Shown: positions 1 to 6,069 of the stretch, piece by piece
Layout: the number at the start of each line of letters is the position of its first letter
Numbering within the stretch: the first letter of the stretch is position 1
Assembly (NCBI GenBank): GCA_964493955.1
Contig: CAZBPZ010000021.1
Span: forward strand, 1-23,445
Reading direction: 5' to 3'
Source: CAZBPZ01 sp964493955
GTDB lineage: Bacteria > Chloroflexota > Dehalococcoidia > Dehalococcoidales > Fen-1064
DNA: 23,445 bases
Notes under the pieces: model-generated
Databases searched by the model: none
What the model saw: the letters and a program-made list of their open reading frames with translations, nothing else
What the model was told of the DNA's origin: nothing
Position numbers and translations under genes: made by a program

Positions 1-581
1 ATTTCCAGCACCACCATGATAAGCATGATGATACCCAGCACCTTGCCCAGCAGCAGGAGCGTGGCCAGGGACCACTCACGCAGGGCAGCCAGCGGGGCTG
101 GCCGCGCCAAGTCAACCGCCACCGCCGGCACGCCCACCGCCGTGTCCCCCAGGAACGGGGCAATGGCCAGTACTGTCAGGACAGCGGCCGCAATGCGAAT
201 CAGCGTAATCCTGACAATACCAATACCGGAACGGTGCTGGATAACACCCTCCACGATGAGGTTGTGGCAGATAAGGGTAAAGACGGCAATCAGCGTCATC
301 TGGCCGGTGGTGAACGGGATGACACTCATGCTGGCAATACAGGCGTAGATGTTGATGAGCATACCCGCCATAATCGGCAGGGCCGCCTCAGCCGGCAGGT
401 GCAGCCAGCCCATCACAGGACGAAGCACCACGTTGGCCGGCTGGAGCCAGCCGCCCCACTGCAGCACGGCAACCGCGAAAGAGACGGGCACCACAATCTT
501 TGCAATCCAGAGAAAGCTGCCCCATCCCTTCCTGATACCACCGGCAAACCCGGCCCTTAACCTGGCACGGCTATCAGACAT
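1..581 (-). CDS. Gate-domain (nucleoside-recognition-like) membrane protein, 3' end cut by window edge
   Basis: A reading frame without stops runs leftward from an ATG at 581 off the left edge, giving about 193 residues. It is strongly hydrophobic. The start region reads FLWIAKIVVPVSF, followed by LPAEAALPIMAGMLINIYA and then TLICHNLIVEGVIQHRSGI. This arrangement is typical of the Gate (nucleoside recognition) family of polytopic membrane proteins related to spore-maturation SpmA/SpmB and the FeoB gate region. Several transmembrane helices are visible, including one near the cut edge rich in Leu, Ile and Val. An in-frame upstream ATG lies at 599. Neither start has a clear Shine-Dalgarno sequence. 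The substrate cannot be read from the sequence, since the family name is historical and many members have no known ligand. The gene is divergent from the amidohydrolase at 719. Confidence 0.75.
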   Translation of the reverse strand, partial: MSDSRARLRAGFAGGIRKGWGSFLWIAKIVVPVSFAVAVLQWGGWLQPANVVLRPVMGWLHLPAEAALPIMAGMLINIYACIASMSVIPFTTGQMTLIAVFTLICHNLIVEGVIQHRSGIGIVRITLIRIAAAVLTVLAIAPFLGDTAVGVPAVAVDLARPAPLAALREWSLATLLLLGKVLGIIMLIMVVLE

Positions 582-635
582 GGCGGAAGGCCAGACCATT
601 ATACGCCAGAGGGACAGCCGGCACCATCCGCCGGT

Positions 636-664
636 TTGACAGCCGCCGGCCCCACCGCTAAACT
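636..664 (+). promoter_or_regulatory. Candidate sigma-70 promoter for the amidohydrolase/selenoprotein operon
   Basis: A perfect -35 TTGACA at 636-641 is separated by exactly 17 bases from TAAACT at 659-664, which matches TATAAT at four of six positions. Transcription would start near 671, leaving a leader of roughly 48 bases before the ATG at 719. It sits in the only sizeable gap between the two divergent genes. Confidence 0.5.
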
Positions 665-718
665 GGGCGGTACCTGTTGACCTCGCCACACGGCAGACAG
701 CAGCAGAAAGGAGCCCTC

Positions 719-1645
719 ATGATAGTTGATGTTCACTACCACTACATGAGGCTGCCACAGGACGAGAGCGTGGCCCGGACGATGGTCCAGCGGTTCCTCA
801 ACGATGCCTCCGGCCTGGGTGTGACCGCCGACCTCGAGGCCGTCTTACCCCGCTACCGGGACTACATCGATGACCCGCAGTGCGACAAGCTGGTGCAGCG
901 CATGGACGAGAACGGCATCGACATAACCGCCATCTGCGTGGTGGACAACTTCAGCCTGGGTTTTGATGACGAGCGTGTCCTGCGCTACAACCAGCTCTGT
1001 GCCGAGGCGGCGGCCCGGCACCCCGGTCGCCTCATTGCCCTGGCCGGGGTTGACCCGCGCCGCCCCCAGGCCCCGGCCATCTTCCGGCGCTGCATCAGCG
1101 AGTTCGGCATGAAGGGGCTGAAGTGGCACCCGGACAACGGTTACTACCCCAACAGCCCCGAAGCCTACGCCGTCCTGCAGGTGGCCGCCGAGCTGGGAGT
1201 GCCCCTGCTGACACATTGCTCGCCCCTGCCGGGGGAGTCCCGCGCCAAGTACGCCGACCCGCTGCACCTGGACGATATTGCGGTTGACTTTCCCGGCCTG
1301 CCGGTGATTGCCGCCCACATGGGCATGCTCTGGTGGCACAACTGGGCCGCCCTTGCCCAGCACAAGAAGTCCATCAGCGGTGATATGGCAATGTGGCAGC
1401 TACTGGCAACCGGCAAGCCCCACCTCTTCCGCCGCTACCTCCGGGAGATTGTGGACATCGTGGGGGCAGAACAGGTCCTCTTCGCCACCGACGGGCCGGT
1501 CTTCGAGCCCCTGGTCCCCAACGCCGACTTCGTCAGCCTCATGAAGGGGTTACTAGAGAAAGGTGACGATGGCATTGCCTTCACGGCCGAAGAGGTGGAC
1601 GCCATTTTAGGTGGTAACGCCGCCCGTATCTTCAAACTGAGGTAG
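719..1645 (+). CDS. Amidohydrolase-2 family metal-dependent hydrolase/decarboxylase
   Basis: A 308-residue TIM-barrel hydrolase of the amidohydrolase-2 family, which includes ACMSD-like decarboxylases and hydratases. The start at 719 is preferred over an in-frame TTG at 677 because an AAAGGAG ribosome site lies just upstream and the protein then begins directly with the metal-binding strand. The HxH motif is DVHYH (His6 and His8). Other likely ligands are His166 in LLTHCSP, His200 in IAAHMG and Asp258 in FATDGP. KGLKWHP near residue 135 is also typical of the family. Length is normal. The substrate is unknown; family members act on carboxylated or hydroxylated rings and their cleavage products. 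It is the first gene of a plus-strand operon, and the selenoprotein gene follows 22 bases later. Confidence 0.85.
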   Translation: MIVDVHYHYMRLPQDESVARTMVQRFLNDASGLGVTADLEAVLPRYRDYIDDPQCDKLVQRMDENGIDITAICVVDNFSLGFDDERVLRYNQLCAEAAARHPGRLIALAGVDPRRPQAPAIFRRCISEFGMKGLKWHPDNGYYPNSPEAYAVLQVAAELGVPLLTHCSPLPGESRAKYADPLHLDDIAVDFPGLPVIAAHMGMLWWHNWAALAQHKKSISGDMAMWQLLATGKPHLFRRYLREIVDIVGAEQVLFATDGPVFEPLVPNADFVSLMKGLLEKGDDGIAFTAEEVDAILGGNAARIFKLR

Positions 1646-1667
1646 GTTGTGCTACACGGAGGGTTAC

Positions 1668-2147
1668 ATGGCATTCAGGTACACGCTAGATGAGGCAACC
1701 GAAAAGGCGCTCGACCTGATGGCGCGGGGCTATCACTGAGGGCCGAGCGTCCTGCAAGTTATGTGGGAATCAGAAGGCCTCGGCAGCCCGGACGTACTTT
1801 GGGCCAGCACCGCCTTCACCGGCGGCATCGCCGGCCAGCAGGCGGCGCCCTGCGGGGCCCTCTCCTCGGCGGCGGTCTGCCTGGGGCTGCGGCACCGCTG
1901 TGACCCGTCCGAGCGTGAAAGGGCCAAACGCGGCCGGGAACTGGCCCGCCGCCAGGCATACAGGCTCGTCTCCGCCTTCCGCCAGCGGTTCGGTGATATT
2001 ACCTGCATCGGCCTGCTGGGCCTCGATTTTTCCACCCCGGAAGGGCGGGAGCAGTTCCGCAACAGTGGTGTCCCCCAGGAAAAGTGCTACAACTACCTGC
2101 GCTTCATCCTGCGCCAGCTCTACGAGATGGGTGAGGAAGAGGGGTAG
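1668..2147 (+). CDS. C_GCAxxG_C_C family redox protein, probable selenoprotein with in-frame UGA at 1737-1739
   Basis: Read through the TGA at 1737-1739, this frame gives 159 residues from an ATG at 1668, which has a GGAGGG site four bases upstream. The N-terminus, ending RGYH, stops at the TGA and continues in frame as GPSVLQVMWE. In C_GCAxxG_C_C redox proteins this helix normally reads GYNCSQAVL, so the TGA stands exactly where the first conserved cysteine belongs (residue 24). The remaining conserved cysteines are present: Cys62 in AAPCGAL after the Gly-rich segment FTGGIAG, Cys113 in GDITCIGLLGLDF, and Cys140 in QEKCYNYL. The family is of putative thiol redox function, and selenoprotein members are known, as I recall. 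Conventional gene callers would miss the first 31 residues and start at Met 1761. A SECIS-like hairpin follows the UGA. The alternative is a nonsense mutation of TGC or TGT. Confidence 0.8.
1740..1767 (+). promoter_or_regulatory. Candidate bacterial SECIS element
   Basis: Directly after the UGA come 11 bases and then a 17-base hairpin at 1751-1767. CCTGCA pairs with TGTGGG (six pairs, two of them G-U), leaving a five-base loop AGTTA at 1757-1761 that contains G and U. The distance from UGA to the loop is 17 bases, within the range expected for bacterial SECIS elements. Flanking bases GCCGAG (1741-1746) and CTCGGC (1778-1783) could extend a lower stem. Pairing was worked out by hand. Confidence 0.6.
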
Positions 2148-2151
2148 GGCC

Positions 2152-2850
2152 ATGTACCCCCAGCCACGGCGCCTGCCGGCTCTGGCGGTGATTGTCCTTC
2201 TGAGCGCGGTGCTGGCCAGCCTGGGGCCCGCCCCGGCGGCCCGGGCCGGTTGACCGGCCCCCGCCCACAGGCTGACGGTCAGTATCAGCCCCGACGGCAG
2301 CGGCAGTATCGAGCTGGACTCGTACCGGCTCGACCCTCTGCCCTTCTCCGGCACCTTTGATGAAGGCACCACAGTAGCGCTGCGGGCAATTCCGGCGCCG
2401 GGCTATACCTTCACCGGCTGGAGCGGTGACCTCGCCGGCCGGCAAAACCCGGCCACCATCATCATTGATTGCAACAAAGAAATAACGGCCCTCTTTGAAA
2501 GGGCTGAAGGAGACCACCACCGCCTCACCGTTAGCAGTCAGCCGGCCGAGGGTGGCCAGGTCGAGCTCCAGCCGGCCCCTCCGCCCGGCGGCTATCCCGG
2601 GGGTACCCGCGTCACCGTGCGCGCCCGCCCGGCCCCGGGCTACCGCTTCAGCCACTGGAGCGGCCGTGCCAGGGGCAGCCGCAACCCGCTGGTGCTCAGG
2701 CTCGACACCGCGGCCGCAGTGGTGGCACACTTCGCACCCCGGGGCCTTCCCCGGGGATGGCTGGCAGCCGGAGCACCGCTCGCCATCGCCGGGCTGGCCC
2801 TCTTCCAGCGCCGGCGGGGCCGCACCGGTGCCGGCAGGGCCACCGGTTGA
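2152..2850 (+). pseudogene. Secreted/cell-surface protein with two divergent InlB-type repeats, interrupted by TGA at 2251
   Basis: The ATG at 2152 lies four bases after the selenoprotein stop. The first 33 codons encode a signal peptide: basic start, hydrophobic core AVIVLLSAVLASL, and an ARA-like cleavage site. They then meet a TGA at 2251-2253. The same frame continues open to 2850 for 199 codons. It encodes two repeats of the divergent InlB B-repeat/Flg_new_2 type, marked by PAPGYTFTGWSGDLAG and PAPGYRFSHWSGRARG, each followed by a strand ending in ALF or AHF. A C-terminal hydrophobic helix and basic tail (LAIAGLALFQRRRG) suggest membrane anchoring. No start codon with a ribosome site follows the TGA. 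It is most simply a nonsense mutation (CGA or TGG to TGA) or a sequence error. Recoding is unlikely because the residue sits next to the signal-peptide cleavage site. Confidence 0.65.
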
Positions 2851-2910
2851 CAGACTCAGGCTCGGATGATATTGTTTGGCTGCCGCCGGTGGGCTATCTC
2901 GGAGGTTGAC

Positions 2911-3579
2911 ATGACGGGGCGCGGTGCCGCTCTTTTCTGTTTATTTGGCCTGCTTGCTGTTCTGGGCCTGGTAGTCCCGGCCTGCACACAGCCGCCTGAA
3001 GGCTCGCCCGAATGGCACCTCGAGCGGGCCCAGACCTTCGCCAACAAGGGACAGTACGAGGAAGCAATAGCCGAGTACACCGCCGTCATCGAAGCCAGGC
3101 CGAACGAAGCCACTGCTTATGTCAACCGCGCCGCCGCCTACGCCGCCCTCGAGCAGTACGAGGAGGTTATATCGGACACGACAAAGGCAATATCCCTCGA
3201 CCCGTCTCTTGCCCTTGCCTATGTCAACCGCGCCTTCGCCTATAACTCCCTCGGCCAGTACGACCTGGCCATTACCGATAGCACCAAGGCGATAGAGATT
3301 GACCGCAGCCTGCCCAATGCCTACGTAAACCGGGCCTACGCCTACACCCGCCTGGGCAAGTGGAACCTGGCCGTTGCCGACTGCAACCGGGCGATAGAGC
3401 TGGACGAGAAGCTGGCCCTGCCCTACTTCTACCGGGCACAGGCCTACCTGGCACTGGAACTGGTGGCCGAGGCCAGGGCAGACCTGGAGAAGTTCGTCAG
3501 CCTTACAGACAACCCCACCCTCAGCGAGAAGGCCGCGCAGCAGCTGCGCGAGCTTCCCGAGGAAACACCCGCCGAGTAA
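2911..3579 (+). CDS. TPR-repeat lipoprotein
   Basis: A 222-residue protein with an N-terminal lipoprotein signal: a hydrophobic run FCLFGLLAVLGL, then VPAC with the lipidated Cys at residue 25. The start at 2911 is chosen over an in-frame ATG at 2866 because GGAGG lies six bases upstream and the signal peptide then has normal length. From about residue 36 to 205 there are five tetratricopeptide repeats, with phrases such as GQYEEAIAEYTAVIEARPNE, AYVNRAAAYAALEQYEE and AYVNRAYAYTRLGKWNLA. TPRs mediate protein-protein contacts, and the protein probably acts as a scaffold on the outer face of the membrane. It lies 60 bases after the InlB-repeat gene and may share its transcript. The next gene, at 3607, is convergent. 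The partner is unknown. Confidence 0.85.
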   Translation: MTGRGAALFCLFGLLAVLGLVVPACTQPPEGSPEWHLERAQTFANKGQYEEAIAEYTAVIEARPNEATAYVNRAAAYAALEQYEEVISDTTKAISLDPSLALAYVNRAFAYNSLGQYDLAITDSTKAIEIDRSLPNAYVNRAYAYTRLGKWNLAVADCNRAIELDEKLALPYFYRAQAYLALELVAEARADLEKFVSLTDNPTLSEKAAQQLRELPEETPAE

Positions 3580-3606
3580 CTGCTGGCCGCCGGGGCCGCC
3601 GCCACC

Positions 3607-5277
3607 TCAGCGGAGGGTCCCGCGGTAGAAGCTGGTAAGCTGGCGCCGGCGCACCTCGGGGTCAGTGTAGTCCGGCAGGAGCATCGGGGCCACCCGGTCG
3701 CGGCTAACACCGGCTGCCGCCAGCTCGCGGTGAAAGGCACGAACGTGCTCCAGCGTGGGCCTCCCCGGGCGGCGCCCTTCCCTGGCATAGGCAGCCGCGT
3801 TACGGCCGGCAATCCGCCCGAAGACCAGCACGTCAAGGAGCGAGTTGCCCATCAGGCGGTTATCACCGTGGATACCCCCCGTCACCTCGCCGGCAGCAAA
3901 CAGCCCCGGTACCGCCGTCCGGCCGCCGGCATCTATCTCCAGGCCGCCGTTCTGGTAATGTAGCGTCGGGTAGACCAGCATCGGTTCCTTCGTTATGTCA
4001 ATCCCATGCCGCTGGAACAGGATGTACTTTCCCGGAAACTCGCGCCGGATGGTACCCTCACCCTGCAGGATGTCTATCATCGGCGAGTCCAGCCACACCC
4101 CGAGCCGGCCGGTGGGGGTCTTTACCCCCAGGCCACGTTCCAGGCACTCCCGGATGCAGGCGGCCGTCTCCACGTCGCGCGGCTCGCGCTCGTTCACAAA
4201 CTGCTGCCCCGCAATGTTGACCAGGTTGGCACCGGCCCCGCGAAACTTCTCCGTGATGAGCAGCCCCTCGGTCTGCTCCGGAAAGACCGAGCCGGTGGGA
4301 TGGTACTGGACGGTGTGCATGTGTCTCAGCCCTACCCCGGCCCGGTAGGCCAGCACCAGGCCATCGGCGGTTGCCCCGTAGTGGTTGGTGGTCATGAAGC
4401 CCTTGACGTGCAGCCGGCCGGAGCCACCCGTCCCCAGCACCACCGCCCCGGCCCTGACCACGCTGTAGACCTCGGTCTCAAGGTTGTAAAGCACCGCCCC
4501 GGCACACTCGCCGTGCTCATTGAGGACAAGCTCCACCGCCGGGGCAAATTCAAGCACCGAGATATTGGGCTGATTGCGCGCCTCGTCGCGGATGGTGCGC
4601 ATTATCTCCATGCCGGTGACATCGCCGCAGGAGTGCATCCGCTTGCGGCTGGTACCGCCGCCGTGGATGGAGTGGAGCCGGCCGTCCGGGTACTTGTCGA
4701 ACATCACGCCGAGCCCCTCAAGCCAGTGCAGCACGTCCGGCGCCTCGGTGACGAGGGTGTACACCAGTTCCGGCTCGCAGACAAAATGCCCGCCACCCAT
4801 CACGTCCAGATAGTGATAATAGGGTGAGTCTTTCCAGGTCTTGGTAGCCGCCTGGATACCGCCCTCGGCCATCATGGTGTTGGCATCACCGTGCCGCAGC
4901 TTGGTGGCAATCGTGACCCGCACCCCCTGCCCGGCGGCCAGCAGGGCCGCCGCCGTACCCGCCCCGCCCCCGCCGATTACCAGCACATCCGTCTCAACGT
5001 CCGGGGTGGAAAGGTCGAGCCTGTCCGGGTCAACACGGCTCCATGCCTCGAGCAGGTCGGCAAACTCGCTGTGGACGACCATCCCTTTGCTTGGCCCAAC
5101 CGCCAGCGCCCGCTTCCCCTCGGGCCGGTAATCAGGATGGTACCTGTCCAGAACATCCTGGCGCTCCTCCAGCGGCAGCAGGGGGAACTCTTCACCGCGC
5201 CGCTTGGCCGCCACCCGCTCCGGCCGGGTCCGCTCCACCACCTTGATAAGCTCTTTCAGCTCTTCCGTGTACGGCAT
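3607..5277 (-). CDS. FrdA/SdhA-like FAD flavoprotein of the Hdr-linked complex
   Basis: A 556-residue member of the succinate dehydrogenase/fumarate reductase flavoprotein superfamily. After an unusual N-terminal extension of about 95 residues comes the Rossmann motif VLVIGGGGAG (99-107). Candidate substrate-site residues of the superfamily are kept: His326 in QYHPTG, Arg346 in EKFRGAGANLVN, His440 in TLHYQNGGLEID, and His470/Arg474 in GGIHGDNRLMGNSLLD. The position that carries the covalent-FAD His in FrdA/SdhA is Asn133 (DANTMMAEGG), so FAD should be bound non-covalently, as in NadB and soluble fumarate reductases. It is the last gene of the six-gene operon, with a nine-base gap after the Fe-S subunit, which is its likely electron partner. 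It probably reduces or oxidises fumarate or an enoate-like acid. AprA, another relative, is less likely because of the retained dicarboxylate motifs. Confidence 0.82.
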   Translation of the reverse strand: MPYTEELKELIKVVERTRPERVAAKRRGEEFPLLPLEERQDVLDRYHPDYRPEGKRALAVGPSKGMVVHSEFADLLEAWSRVDPDRLDLSTPDVETDVLVIGGGGAGTAAALLAAGQGVRVTIATKLRHGDANTMMAEGGIQAATKTWKDSPYYHYLDVMGGGHFVCEPELVYTLVTEAPDVLHWLEGLGVMFDKYPDGRLHSIHGGGTSRKRMHSCGDVTGMEIMRTIRDEARNQPNISVLEFAPAVELVLNEHGECAGAVLYNLETEVYSVVRAGAVVLGTGGSGRLHVKGFMTTNHYGATADGLVLAYRAGVGLRHMHTVQYHPTGSVFPEQTEGLLITEKFRGAGANLVNIAGQQFVNEREPRDVETAACIRECLERGLGVKTPTGRLGVWLDSPMIDILQGEGTIRREFPGKYILFQRHGIDITKEPMLVYPTLHYQNGGLEIDAGGRTAVPGLFAAGEVTGGIHGDNRLMGNSLLDVLVFGRIAGRNAAAYAREGRRPGRPTLEHVRAFHRELAAAGVSRDRVAPMLLPDYTDPEVRRRQLTSFYRGTLR

Positions 5278-5286
5278 GATACCCGC

Positions 5287-6048
5287 CTACAGATACCGCC
5301 TGTCCCGGGGCCGCCACTCCTCGCCGGCCACATCCGGCTCAATCTCGCGCTCCCGGTAGAGGCGGCGCAGCTCCGCCTCGTCGGCCGCCATCAGCTCCCT
5401 GAGCCCGGCTTCGTAGCGGCCGTCCCGGCAGGCAGCCACCGCCTCGGCCAGGTGGGCCGCCCTCGGGGCAATGCGGCTGCCATAGATACGCCGCGCCAGC
5501 TGGGCAATGTGGTACTGCGGCAGCTCGCCCATGCAGCGGCTGGCACACAGCCCGCACTGGATACAGCTAAAGGAAAGCCTGGCAGCCCGCTCGATGTCAC
5601 CCTGCTTTACCGCCGAGATAACATCCATCATCGGCACGTCCATCGGGCAGGCCTTGCTGCAGAGGTTACAGGCGATGCAGCGGAAGACCTCCGGGTAAAG
5701 CCGGAATATCTCCTGCGGCTCGGCCGTGATGGTGGCAAAGTCATAGGTGGCCCGGTTGGCCGGGTAGAACGGTATCTGCGCCAGGTACATCTCCGGCTCA
5801 ACCACCGTCTGGCAGGCCAGACCGGTCTGCAGCTTGTAGTCACCCGCCCGCCGGAAGACGGTGGCACAGGCCCCGCAGATACCACCGCGGCAGCCACAGC
5901 CACGGATAAACTGGAAGCCGGCGTACTCCATCGCCTTCATTATCGTCAGGGTCTCCGGCACGTCGTACCGCTTCCCCATGATGTACACCGGTATCAGCCG
6001 CACTGCCTCTTCCTGTCCGCTCACTGTTGACTGCTCTTCCGGCACCAT
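5287..6048 (-). CDS. FrdB-like iron-sulfur subunit (2Fe-2S plus two 4Fe-4S)
   Basis: A 253-residue protein built like the Fe-S subunit of fumarate reductase. The N-terminal ferredoxin fold has the plant-type pattern Cys53, Cys58, Cys61 (CRGGICGAC) and Cys79 (GLACQ), plus an extra Cys51. The C-terminal half has two clusters: CIACNLCSKACP (124, 127, 130, 134) and CIQCGLCASRC (162, 165, 168, 172). Both are complete CxxCxxCxxxC sets, so two 4Fe-4S clusters are predicted. Classical FrdB/SdhB carries one 4Fe-4S and one 3Fe-4S cluster. The start at 6048 has GGGAG six bases upstream. It should pass electrons between the flavoprotein at 3607 and the HdrA-like proteins upstream. No quinone-binding membrane subunit is present in the window, so a soluble complex is likely. 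Confidence 0.85.
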   Translation of the reverse strand: MVPEEQSTVSGQEEAVRLIPVYIMGKRYDVPETLTIMKAMEYAGFQFIRGCGCRGGICGACATVFRRAGDYKLQTGLACQTVVEPEMYLAQIPFYPANRATYDFATITAEPQEIFRLYPEVFRCIACNLCSKACPMDVPMMDVISAVKQGDIERAARLSFSCIQCGLCASRCMGELPQYHIAQLARRIYGSRIAPRAAHLAEAVAACRDGRYEAGLRELMAADEAELRRLYREREIEPDVAGEEWRPRDRRYL

Positions 6049-6069
6049 AGACCGCTCCCGACGCCGCCG

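Noticed and set aside
598..603. TATAAT on the minus strand upstream of the Gate-domain gene
   Set aside because: There is no -35 at 16-18 bases, and it overlaps the alternative ATG at 599, so it would leave almost no leader. It is probably chance.
16..639. Plus-strand open frames over the left end
   Set aside because: They are low-complexity, Arg/Thr-rich shadows. The minus strand gives a recognisable Gate-domain membrane protein over the same bases.
2251..2253. Genome-wide reassignment of TGA as an amino acid
   Set aside because: Many genes here end in TGA at family-typical positions (for example trpC, trpD, trpE and the short hdrA), and Trp is encoded by TGG throughout.
4006..6030. Long plus-strand open frames opposite the FrdA/FrdB-like genes
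   Set aside because: They are GC-driven antisense shadows without recognisable domains. The minus-strand proteins carry clear family motifs.
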